A stretch of 16,135 nt of DNA. Source: CAZDYP01 sp964509505 (GTDB lineage Bacteria > Chloroflexota > Anaerolineae > JACRMK01). The notes under the pieces were generated by a model, which made no database searches, was not told the origin of the DNA, and saw nothing but the letters and a program-made list of their open reading frames with translations. Below, piece after piece: positions 6,679-12,736 of the stretch (the first letter of the stretch is position 1; each line of letters opens with the position of its first letter). Made by a program: the position numbers and the translations under genes. The stretch is from assembly GCA_964509505.1 (NCBI GenBank), contig CAZDYP010000131.1, forward strand, positions 1 through 16,135, read 5' to 3'.

Positions 6679-6710
6679 GGACTCCACAAGGAGAGGGGAG
6701 GAAGGTTAAA

Positions 6711-6754
6711 TGAAAAACGCTCATCCCGCAGGCATCGTGATGATGCCTGCGGGA
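6711..6754 (-). terminator. Hairpin terminator after the cytochrome oxidase genes
   Basis: A 13-bp perfect stem, TCCCGCAGGCATC (6724-6736) with GATGCCTGCGGGA (6742-6754) and a 5-base loop, is followed on the minus strand by TGAGCGTTTTTCA. It lies about 40 bp past the coxC stop. The T-run is short and not adjacent to the stem, so efficiency is uncertain. It implies that dch is not simply read through from cox. Confidence 0.6.
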
Positions 6755-6791
6755 GAACTAAGGAGGGGGGAGGAAGAAAGCAAAGGAATCA

Positions 6792-7370
6792 TCAACCGAC
6801 CAAATACAACGTCGGATACACGAACACCCACACCACATCTACGTAGTGCCAATACTTGATGATGGCTTCGGCGGGCCAGTAATCGCCATGATGAAAGTGT
6901 CGGGTTTGGGCTAGCCGATTCAGCAACATGAGCAACACGACGCCACTCAACACGTGAAAGGCGTGCATCCCCGTCAAACTAAAGAACACGGTGCCGAACC
7001 CTGTATCGGGCGGAAAGTGTTGGGCCGCCTCGTACCATTCGTAGCCGACGCCGACGAGAAACACAATGCCCAGCACGATGGTAAACATGACGTGCTGCAA
7101 AAATTTTTGCTGTTCGCCATGGGTGGCAAAGACTTCGGCGCGATAGGCTGTGAGGCTGCTGCCTAAGAGAATGCAGGTGATGATGAGCCCCAGAAATTGG
7201 TTGAGCTCGTGTGGACGATGTAAGCCTTGCAGATAGAAGCGCGCCCACAGCAATGCCCCAAACAAAAAACTCTCCGAGACGATGAACAGCCACAATCCCA
7301 ACCGATTGATGAGCAGGCGATTATGCGTGCCATGCGCGTCGTGCGCGTGGGTGAGCGCTGCCTGAGACAT
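6792..7370 (-). CDS. coxC: Cytochrome c oxidase subunit III
   Basis: Predicted 192-residue membrane protein with five hydrophobic segments, the short five-helix form of subunit III common in bacterial aa3/caa3-type oxidases. Typical stretches are LGLWLFIVSESFLFGALLWA in the first helix and WPAEAIIKYWHYVDVVWVFVYPTLYLVG at the end. The final HYVDVVWVFVYP motif is diagnostic. The subunit supports stability and proton uptake of the core enzyme and binds no metal. The start is fixed by GGAGG lying over the end of the preceding subunit IV gene, whose stop is three bases before this ATG, so translation is probably coupled. It is the last gene of the cox cluster, followed by a terminator hairpin. Confidence 0.92.
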   Translation of the reverse strand: MSQAALTHAHDAHGTHNRLLINRLGLWLFIVSESFLFGALLWARFYLQGLHRPHELNQFLGLIITCILLGSSLTAYRAEVFATHGEQQKFLQHVMFTIVLGIVFLVGVGYEWYEAAQHFPPDTGFGTVFFSLTGMHAFHVLSGVVLLMLLNRLAQTRHFHHGDYWPAEAIIKYWHYVDVVWVFVYPTLYLVG

Positions 7371-7373
7371 AGA

Positions 7374-7586
7374 TTATTCCTCCGACTCTGCGCGCCAAAG
7401 ATTGGCGACGTGCATGAAGTATTGAATGATGAGCCACGCTTTGACCACAGCGATGATGGTCAAGGGAATGAGCGTGCCTGTGGGCAGCATCACGCTGATG
7501 ATGTATTCGAGCGCCGTCAGCGCTGCCAAGCCGCCGATGGTTAGCAAGCCGCGTCGTAGCTTATCCGCTTGAGATACTTTACGCAT
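7374..7586 (-). CDS. Cytochrome c oxidase subunit IV-like small membrane protein
   Basis: 70-residue protein with a basic N-terminus (MRKVSQADKLRR) and two hydrophobic segments. It continues through IPLTIIAVVKAWLIIQYFMHV, the pattern of prokaryotic subunit IV (CoxD/COX4_pro), where a lysine and the Q/E-x-F-M-H-V run are typical. GGAGA lies ten bases upstream of the ATG. It stands between coxA and coxC rather than after coxC, and its end carries the ribosome site for coxC. It would be a structural subunit with no metal sites. The assignment rests on the motif and the context. Confidence 0.8.
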   Translation of the reverse strand: MRKVSQADKLRRGLLTIGGLAALTALEYIISVMLPTGTLIPLTIIAVVKAWLIIQYFMHVANLWRAESEE

Positions 7587-7617
7587 GAGTGAAAGTCTCC
7601 TTCATAACAGCGACGGG

Positions 7618-7678
7618 GTAAACGAGTAAACGAGTAAACGAGCTCCCTCATCACCTCGTTGCCCCATTCCTCGTTTAC
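7618..7678. repeat. GTAAACGA octamer triplet with facing CTCGTTTAC arm
   Basis: Three exact tandem copies of GTAAACGA (7618-7641) are followed 28 bp later by CTCGTTTAC (7670-7678), giving a possible hairpin in the coxA to subunit IV gap. Unlike the other tracts in this window, the unit is eight bases long. Confidence 0.65.
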
Positions 7679-7695
7679 CGATTCGTTGTTGTGTT

Positions 7696-9549
7696 TTATT
7701 CTCCACCACCACCACCCGCCACAGGCACAGCGTCCGACGCAAACACGGCATGAGTCGCCGCATTTGGCACACCATAATCGTAGGGTCCGCTAATCACGCG
7801 CGGCGCAGCGGGAAAATTCTCGACGGGCGGCGGCGACGACGTTTGCCATTCGAGCGTGCGCGCCTTCCACGGATTCGCGACGGCTTTGGCGCCGCGCATC
7901 CACGACCACGCAAAGTTATAGACGAACACGAGGAAACTCGCGCCCAAGACAAAGGCGGCAATGCTGGTGTAAAAATTCATGGCGCCGAGCGGCGCAGGGT
8001 AATCGGCGATGCGGCGGTTCATGCCTTGCAAGCCCGCCCAAAACATCGGAATATATGTGAATTGATAAGCGATGAACATACACCAGAAATGCAGCTTGCC
8101 CAGTCTTTCGTCATACATGCGTCCCGTCACCTTCGGGAACCAATAATAAATCGCGCCGAACCACGCGAAGATCTCGCCGCCCATGATGGTGTAGTGAAAA
8201 TGCGCGACGACGAAGTAGGTGTCTTGAATCTGCACGTCGGTCGCTACGTCTGCGTGGAAGATGCCCGTGATGCCGCCAATCAAGAAGTTGAAAATGAACG
8301 CCAGCGCGAACAACATCGGCGTTTGCATCCACAGCTTGCCCATCCAAATCGTGCCGAGCGCCGCCAAGAAGATCAACCCTGTCGGAATCGAGATCGCCTC
8401 CGTCAAACCCATGAACGGCGCATGGAGCCAATCGCTCATGCCGCTGGTGAACATGTGATGCGCCCACACGACGCCGCTCAACGCGACAATGCCAAGCAGG
8501 GCGCCCACCGCCCAACGATAGGCGAACAACGGTTTGCGCGAGAAGTGCGCGAGAATTTCCAACGCCATGCCAAAGCCCGGCAGAATCATCACATAGACCG
8601 CGGGATGCGAGTAGAACCAGAAAATGTGCTGATAGAGGAGCGGCTGCCCGCCCCGCGCAGGCATGAAGAACGACATGCCCAACAAACGGTCGAGCAACAC
8701 CATCAGCAACGCGGCGGCAAAGAACTGGGTGAAGCCAACGCTGATGAGTGAGGCTGCGACGATAGACCAAACGAAAATTGGCAAGCGTCCCCACGTCATG
8801 CCCGGCGCGCGCAGCGTCGCGACAGTCACCAGGAAATTAAGTCCGCCGAGAATCGAGGACAAGCCAAAGGTGATGACGGCGAGATTGAAAAAGATTTGAC
8901 CCGTGGCGTTTACCCCACTCAACGGGGGATAGGCGGTCCAACCTGAGTCGAAACCGCCGAAGAACGCGGTCAAGATCAGCATCACCGGCACGGGGGGAAT
9001 GAGCCAGAAGCTGAGCGCGTTAAGACGCGGGAATGCCATGTCTTCTGCGCCAATCATCAACGGCACGAAGTAGTTGCCGAAGCTGCCGATGACGGCGGCG
9101 ACGGCGACGGCGACCATGCTGATGCCGTGCAAGCTCATCGTATGCGCGTATTGCGGATAGGTCAGCAGATCGAGCTGGGGCGTCATCAATTCCCAACGGA
9201 TGATGAGCGCGAATGTGCCAGCCAACAAGAAGAGCGCCAAAAAGGTGACGAGGTATTGAATGCCGATGACTTTGTGATCAAAGGTGAAATGGAAATAGCG
9301 CTGCCAGCCTTGCGTGGCTGGTTTTTTGACAGGCAACCCTAACCATTCACGCGCCCAATACTCCCACACGCCAACGCCAAGCAGCCAGCCCAGCAACGCG
9401 CAAACGTAACCGATGACCACAAGCGGGTCGGTGGCAAAAATTTCCTCTTGTCCTGTAAGCGTGCGAATGAAGACGACCAGCGTTAATCCAATGAAAAAAC
9501 CCAATGCCGCCATCACCAGACCTCGGGTGATTGGCACGAATCCAGACAT
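7696..9549 (-). CDS. coxA: Cytochrome c oxidase subunit I, A2-type heme-copper oxidase
   Basis: Predicted 617 residues, the catalytic subunit reducing O2 to water and pumping protons. Ligands visible: His141 (low-spin heme), His315, His364 and His365 (Cu-B), His450 (high-spin heme) and His452 (low-spin heme). Tyr319 is the cross-linked tyrosine of HPAVY. The motif FYSHPAVY replaces the HPEVY glutamate, the hallmark of A2-type oxidases. Asp170 (EDMAFPRLN) keeps the D-channel entrance. At PTGLIF (389-394) the usual PTGIK lysine aligns with Ile393. Two additional hydrophobic segments (about residues 8-28 and 42-62) precede the normal first helix, and a Gly-rich soluble tail ends the protein. The ATG was chosen because GAGGAGG lies just before it; a TTG nine codons earlier lacks a site. 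Nitric oxide reductase is excluded by the tyrosine and the Cu-A subunit. Confidence 0.93.
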   Translation of the reverse strand: MSGFVPITRGLVMAALGFFIGLTLVVFIRTLTGQEEIFATDPLVVIGYVCALLGWLLGVGVWEYWAREWLGLPVKKPATQGWQRYFHFTFDHKVIGIQYLVTFLALFLLAGTFALIIRWELMTPQLDLLTYPQYAHTMSLHGISMVAVAVAAVIGSFGNYFVPLMIGAEDMAFPRLNALSFWLIPPVPVMLILTAFFGGFDSGWTAYPPLSGVNATGQIFFNLAVITFGLSSILGGLNFLVTVATLRAPGMTWGRLPIFVWSIVAASLISVGFTQFFAAALLMVLLDRLLGMSFFMPARGGQPLLYQHIFWFYSHPAVYVMILPGFGMALEILAHFSRKPLFAYRWAVGALLGIVALSGVVWAHHMFTSGMSDWLHAPFMGLTEAISIPTGLIFLAALGTIWMGKLWMQTPMLFALAFIFNFLIGGITGIFHADVATDVQIQDTYFVVAHFHYTIMGGEIFAWFGAIYYWFPKVTGRMYDERLGKLHFWCMFIAYQFTYIPMFWAGLQGMNRRIADYPAPLGAMNFYTSIAAFVLGASFLVFVYNFAWSWMRGAKAVANPWKARTLEWQTSSPPPVENFPAAPRVISGPYDYGVPNAATHAVFASDAVPVAGGGGGE

Positions 9550-9552
9550 CCA

Positions 9553-9562
9553 CTCCTCCTCG
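9553..9562 (-). promoter_or_regulatory. Strong ribosome binding site deciding the coxA start
   Basis: CGAGGAGGAG on the minus strand, four bases before the ATG at 9547-9549. The same bases would encode three glutamates in the longer reading that begins with TTG, which argues that the longer start is wrong. Confidence 0.75.
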
Positions 9563-9679
9563 TCGTTAGAATTCAAAATTCAATGGTCAATGGTCAATGA
9601 ACGGTGAACAGTAAGCGCCAACACCTGTTCGTTCATGTCCAGAAAAGGTTTCGCTTGCAAGCAAATTGTGAACCCGCTT

Positions 9680-9702
9680 CGCCAGAAAACCCTTTAGGGT
9701 CT
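9680..9702. repeat. CGCCAGA..CCTTTAGGGTCT palindromic motif, copy 2
   Basis: Second copy of the motif at 6659-6678, here with AAA inserted before CCCTTTAGGGTCT. It lies in the spacer between coxB and coxA, which otherwise holds short repeats and no gene. Confidence 0.4.
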
Positions 9703-9719
9703 GAATTTCAAAACACTCT

Positions 9720-9747
9720 CTTACTGACTCCTGACTGCTGGTTACTG
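9720..9747. repeat. Four-unit heptamer tract overlapping the coxB stop codon
   Basis: On the minus strand the units read CAGTAAC, CAGCAGT, CAGGAGT, CAGTAAG. The TAA stop of coxB lies inside the first unit, so the repeat is continuous with the end of the coding sequence. Confidence 0.7.
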
Positions 9748-10473
9748 CTTCCTGTTCTGTGTCAGCCATGCTTCAAAATCTTTCTGCTCAACGATGCGCA
9801 CAGGTATCACCATCAGCGAATGAGGTCCGCCGCAGAGCTCGGCGCATTGCAAACGCAAATTAAAGTCCGTTTCAAATGAGCCCAGCTGGTTCGGCGTAAA
9901 GGTGATGGTTGTTGTCATGCCGGGCACGGCGTCTATCTTCGCGCGGAACGCGGGTATCCAGAACGAATGCAACACATCAACGGCGGTGATGTTGAACTGA
10001 ATGCGTTTGTTGATCGGCAATACGAGTTCTTTGCGCGACTCAGCTCCTTGCGGATACGACACGACCCAATACCAACGCCCACCTTGCACGTTCACTTCGA
10101 AATCAGGCTTGCCATGTTTGCTGTGCATCAGCTCATCCAAGCCTGTCAGACCCGGCGTGATGAAGACAGCGAGCGCCAAGGCGGAGGTGACGCCTAACCA
10201 ACCGCGGGTCACCAGGTTGGAGGTGTAAATGGCGGCGCCATCTTCGCACGGTTCGCCGTTGTGACGAAAGCGAACCACACTGTAACCCAAGAATGCCAAC
10301 ACAAAGGTGAAGACCGGCATGCCCATCACCATTAGCTGGGTGAAGGCCTCATCTACGATCTTCGCTTCCTTCGCCCTAGCCAACGGGTAAAACTGCGTGT
10401 TCATCACCCATGCTTCGCCGATGATGGTCAGCACGATCCAAATAATGCTTGCGCCGATGAGATGGTTACGCAT
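9742..10473 (-). CDS. coxB: Cytochrome c oxidase subunit II with Cu-A site
   Basis: Predicted 243 residues. Three hydrophobic segments (about 5-25, 46-68 and 92-108) precede a cupredoxin domain outside the membrane. The binuclear Cu-A site is complete: His169 (VLHSFWIP), then CAELCGGPHSLM giving Cys210, Glu212, Cys214, His218 and Met221. There is no fused cytochrome c domain, so electrons must come from a separate c-type cytochrome or other donor. The segment before the cupredoxin strands, RWYWVVSYP, holds the aromatic residues used for electron entry. The start is the ATG preceded by AGAGGAG; a longer frame runs into repeats. It is the first gene of the cox cluster (B-A-IV-III) and follows oah by about 135 bp of heptamer-like sequence. 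Confidence 0.93.
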   Translation of the reverse strand: MRNHLIGASIIWIVLTIIGEAWVMNTQFYPLARAKEAKIVDEAFTQLMVMGMPVFTFVLAFLGYSVVRFRHNGEPCEDGAAIYTSNLVTRGWLGVTSALALAVFITPGLTGLDELMHSKHGKPDFEVNVQGGRWYWVVSYPQGAESRKELVLPINKRIQFNITAVDVLHSFWIPAFRAKIDAVPGMTTTITFTPNQLGSFETDFNLRLQCAELCGGPHSLMVIPVRIVEQKDFEAWLTQNRKQ

Positions 10474-10479
10474 CCACAC

Positions 10480-10615
10480 TCCTCTATGAATCAAGGTAAA
10501 CGAGGGAACAGGGAACAAGGAAGCGGGGAAACAAGGAAGGAGGCAACGCTTGGTCACCTACCCATTCATCCCCCCATTTACCCGTCTCCTTATTTACTCA
10601 TCCACTCATTCACTC
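10480..10615. repeat. Low-complexity heptamer tracts between oah and coxB
   Basis: On the minus strand, GAGTGAA, TGAGTGG and ATGAGTA (10595-10615) start at the oah stop codon, which lies inside the first unit. Near coxB the tract turns into TTCCTTG/TGTTCCC units, facing CAAGGAAG-type sequence. I see no gene and no clear promoter in this gap. Confidence 0.6.
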
Positions 10616-11566
10616 AAGCTTGCTGCCACACTTGCCGCAATAATCAAATGCTGCTGGCATACCCTTCGCGCCACAGCGCTGGCACGTTTGGTTGTACGCG
10701 CCCCATACAAATTCAGGCGACTTGCCTGCGGCCGCTTTCATCCGTAAGCCGATGTAATCCACAGGACGTTTCTCGACAAACGCCTTCATGCCCTCGTAAG
10801 GCTCATTGGTCGCAAAGTGCAAGCTCAACCAATCTTGCGCGTGATGAATCGTCGCGCTCCACGCCATATCTTTCCAATAATTGACTTGTGTTTTCGTGTA
10901 GCGTGTGCATTCAGGAAATTTGTTAATGAGCTTTTGGCACAACACATCTACCGCTTCATCCAATTTCCCATAGGGCACCACTTGATTGACTAAGCCCCAA
11001 TCCAACGCTTGCGCTGCGCTGATGGGTTCGCACGTCAACAACAACTCGCGCGCGCGACGGTCGCCAATCACGATCGGCAGCCATTGCGTCGCGCCGCCCG
11101 CCGCCACGCTGCCGACGCGCGTGCCGACTTGGCGAATGGTCGCGTGGTCTGCTGCAATCGCCAGGTCGCACGCCAGGTTGAACTCGTTGCCGCCGCCCGC
11201 GACGATGCCGTTGATGCGCGCAATGGTCGGCTTGCCACAATTTCGCAAAATGTCATGGCACGCCGCAAAGATGTCCATGTACTTCCAATAGTGGCGCGGC
11301 GCTTGCGTGTATTCGTCGGCATATTCGCGCACGTCGCCACCCGTGCAGAATGCCTTGTCGCCCGCGCCTGTCAACACCAACACCGCGACCGCATCATCAT
11401 ACGCCGCATCGCGGAACGCCTCGGTCAATTCTAAGAGCGCCGGCGTGTTATAGCAGTTATAGACTTCGGGGCGATTGATGGTGACGCGTGCAACCCAATC
11501 TTTTTTGTCATAGAGGATATACTGGAAGTCGAAAGACTCGGCGGGTTTGGAACTAAAGACGGCCAT
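10610..11566 (-). CDS. oah: Crotonase-family hydrolase, probable 6-oxocyclohex-1-ene-1-carbonyl-CoA hydrolase with C-terminal zinc ribbon
   Basis: Predicted 318 residues. Oah/BamA cleaves the ring of 6-oxocyclohexenyl-CoA, giving a pimeloyl-type CoA. The N-terminal 200 residues are a crotonase fold with oxyanion segments KAFCTGGD (71-78) and VAGGGNEF (122-129). Features I recall from Oah are NRPEVYNCY (31-39), GGDVREYADEY (76-86), VGSVAAGGATQWLP (151-164), LTCEPISA (177-184), a KFPECTRYTK stretch and a closing VDYIGLRMKAAAGKSPE. Compared with Thauera-type Oah it lacks the long insertion after the VVP strand and adds a zinc ribbon: Cys295, Cys298, Cys310, Cys313. The strong GGAGG site fixes the start. 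It lies first in the pathway-plus-cox strand group. Another crotonase, such as a BadI-like 2-ketocyclohexanecarboxyl-CoA hydrolase, remains possible. Confidence 0.65.
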   Translation of the reverse strand: MAVFSSKPAESFDFQYILYDKKDWVARVTINRPEVYNCYNTPALLELTEAFRDAAYDDAVAVLVLTGAGDKAFCTGGDVREYADEYTQAPRHYWKYMDIFAACHDILRNCGKPTIARINGIVAGGGNEFNLACDLAIAADHATIRQVGTRVGSVAAGGATQWLPIVIGDRRARELLLTCEPISAAQALDWGLVNQVVPYGKLDEAVDVLCQKLINKFPECTRYTKTQVNYWKDMAWSATIHHAQDWLSLHFATNEPYEGMKAFVEKRPVDYIGLRMKAAAGKSPEFVWGAYNQTCQRCGAKGMPAAFDYCGKCGSKLE

Positions 11567-11590
11567 GGCGGCCTCCTCAAAGATGTGTGA

Positions 11591-11646
11591 ATTGTATCAC
11601 TAAGGGATTTCAAAACGGTGCTGGCCAGGTCAAAAGTAGGTCAAAA
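11591..11646 (-). promoter_or_regulatory. Candidate oah promoter with tandem TTTTGACCT boxes
   Basis: TACAAT (11591-11596) is a fair -10 with no good -35. Thirty bases upstream are two exact TTTTGACCT boxes (11638-11646 and 11627-11635), 11 bp apart. A weak -35 plus tandem boxes suggests an activator-dependent promoter. The boxes resemble those before dch and the hemerythrin gene. Confidence 0.45.
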
Positions 11647-11672
11647 TTGTGCTTGCCTTCCCTCACTCACGC

Positions 11673-11678
11673 TATAAT
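11673..11678 (+). promoter_or_regulatory. Consensus -10 hexamer on the plus strand
   Basis: TATAAT is perfect. Seventeen bases upstream only TGCTTG is available as a -35, and the better TTGTGC is 20 bases away. It could drive the small plus-strand gene that ends at 12012. Confidence 0.35.
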
Positions 11679-11788
11679 CGCCTTACGAACTTGGTTAGGT
11701 TCGCTCATGTTCAGAAATCGCGCGCGGCGGAGCATGGTGAGGTAGTGGCGGTCTCTCACATCGCCCGTGCGCCAATGAGCGCGCGCTC

Positions 11789-12012
11789 ATGAGCAACCCC
11801 ACAACACCACGCCATCTCAGCGTATTGTCTCGTATGTGATCTCGCTCTGGTCTGAACGTCAACGCGACCATCCATCCGCCTGGCACGGCTCACTCGAAAC
11901 GGTGGCAGGACAATGTTTTAGCTTCACGACGCGAGCCGAACTCGAATACTTACTATGCGAGAGCGGTGGATGGCCTGAACCATTGAACAAGGCAGACTTG
12001 ACAGGCGCGTAA
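11789..12012 (+). pseudogene. Small Chloroflexota-type hypothetical protein with apparent frameshift
   Basis: The frame ending at TAA 12010-12012 encodes RIVSYVISLWSERQRDHPSA, then WHGSLETVAGQCFSFTTRAE and LEYLLCESGGW. This resembles a family of short proteins I associate with Chloroflexota genomes (pattern SYLVRLW...WRASLE...F.SLDELLAFL). That frame has no start codon: it opens after a stop at 11776-11778. The only good ATG (11789), beginning MSNPTTPRHL, is in another frame and stops after 16 codons. One base gained or lost near 11815 would join both halves into a protein of about 74 residues. So it is either a recently broken gene or a sequence error. It is convergent with the hemerythrin gene, and it is the only gene-like item in the 470-bp gap before oah. 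Confidence 0.5.
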
Positions 12013-12040
12013 GCGTGGAAACCTATGAGGTCTTCGCTTG

Positions 12041-12595
12041 TTATGCTGCGACCAGCGCTTCACGCTCCAATGCCTCTAACACACGCAATTGATACTCAGG
12101 ACCGTGTGCGCCAACGCGCGCGGCGTCTAACTCAGCGAATTGACGTTGCAACGCGCGCTGTTCGCTATCGCTCAAGAGCATGTCCGCCATCGGGAACAGC
12201 ACGTCGTCTTCTTTGACGATGTGTTCACGCAACAACGCGATGTAATCGCGCGCATTCGCCGCCAATTTTTTCTTCGAGGCGGGGTTATCGTAATCGGCAA
12301 CCGCCTCGCTCATCGCGCGCACATAGGCGCGCCCTTCGGTGTGGTCGCCAAGCATGATGCTGATGGGCGGCGCATCCGCCGGCACATCATGTTTCTCCAT
12401 CGCGGGAAAGAGCGTGTCTTCTTCTTTGCCATGATGGCACTGATCCGCAAAAACGCGCGCGAACTCGATGGTGCGACTGAACACATCGGCTGGCACAGTG
12501 ATGCCTTGCTCCAAGTGATTCACTGCGACTTCCAGCACATTCAACAGGCGCTCGATGTTGCGATGCTCTTGCATCAGGATTTCGGTGGGTTTCAT
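12041..12595 (-). CDS. Hemerythrin-like HHE domain protein
   Basis: Predicted 184-residue soluble four-helix protein. The diiron ligands of the HHE fold are visible: His11 (MQEHRNIE), His54 and Glu58 (CHHGKEED), His85 (LGDHTEGRAY), His125 and Glu129 (REHIVKEDD). Such proteins bind O2, NO or store iron, and some repair iron-sulfur clusters; which role applies here cannot be read from sequence. The TEILMQEHRNIERLL start and the GGAGAGAA site just before the ATG fix the N-terminus. It stands alone between the response-regulator terminator and the oah region, with an operator-like motif and a hairpin in its leader. Its closeness to oxygen-sensitive benzoyl-CoA reductase genes makes oxygen or NO scavenging an attractive inference. 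Confidence 0.88.
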   Translation of the reverse strand: MKPTEILMQEHRNIERLLNVLEVAVNHLEQGITVPADVFSRTIEFARVFADQCHHGKEEDTLFPAMEKHDVPADAPPISIMLGDHTEGRAYVRAMSEAVADYDNPASKKKLAANARDYIALLREHIVKEDDVLFPMADMLLSDSEQRALQRQFAELDAARVGAHGPEYQLRVLEALEREALVAA

Positions 12596-12608
12596 TTCTC
12601 TCCTCAGC

Positions 12609-12635
12609 GTAGAACAAGTTGAAAACTTGCTCTAC
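12609..12635 (-). other. Leader hairpin just upstream of the hemerythrin ribosome site
   Basis: GTAGAGCAAGTT-ttc-AACTTGTTCTAC on the minus strand forms a 12-bp stem with one G-U pair and a three-base loop. It ends 13 bp before the ATG. It may affect messenger stability or be a dispersed repeat. Confidence 0.45.
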
Positions 12636-12647
12636 CTTAGCATAGCG

Positions 12648-12667
12648 AAGTCTAAGCAAGGTCAAAG
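12648..12667 (-). promoter_or_regulatory. Direct-repeat motif upstream of the hemerythrin gene
   Basis: CTTTGACCTTGCTTAGACTT matches the motif before dch at 17 of 20 positions and has the same 11-bp spacing between the half-sites TTTGACCT and TTAGACTT. It includes TTGACC, so it could also be simply a -35 region, with TATGCT or TGCTAA downstream as a poor -10. Confidence 0.4.
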
Positions 12668-12680
12668 CCGAGTGCCGGTT

Positions 12681-12723
12681 GTATGAAAAACAAACAGGGA
12701 GACAAGTCGCCTTGTCTCCCTGT
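12681..12723 (-). terminator. Rho-independent terminator after the response regulator
   Basis: A perfect 13-bp stem, ACAGGGAGACAAG (12694-12706) and CTTGTCTCCCTGT (12711-12723), with a 4-base loop, is followed on the minus strand by TTGTTTTTCATAC. The stem is itself made of heptamer-type repeat that starts at the stop codon of the regulator gene. Confidence 0.75.
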
Positions 12724-12736
12724 CTCCTTGTTTCTT

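Noticed and set aside
6301..6687. Minus-strand frame over the glycosidase remnant
   Set aside because: Antisense of a plus-strand frame that shows family motifs; its own translation shows none.
7750..8751. Long plus-strand open frame opposite coxA
   Set aside because: Arg-, His- and Glu-rich translation typical of an antisense shadow; no ribosome site or domain, and coxA on the other strand is certain.
7696..9549. Subunit I considered as a nitric oxide reductase
   Set aside because: The cross-link tyrosine and all haem-copper ligands are present, and subunit II has a full Cu-A site together with subunits III and IV of an oxidase.
9549..9576. Upstream TTG start for coxA
   Set aside because: It would place the GAGGAGG ribosome site inside the coding sequence and begin in repeat-type DNA.
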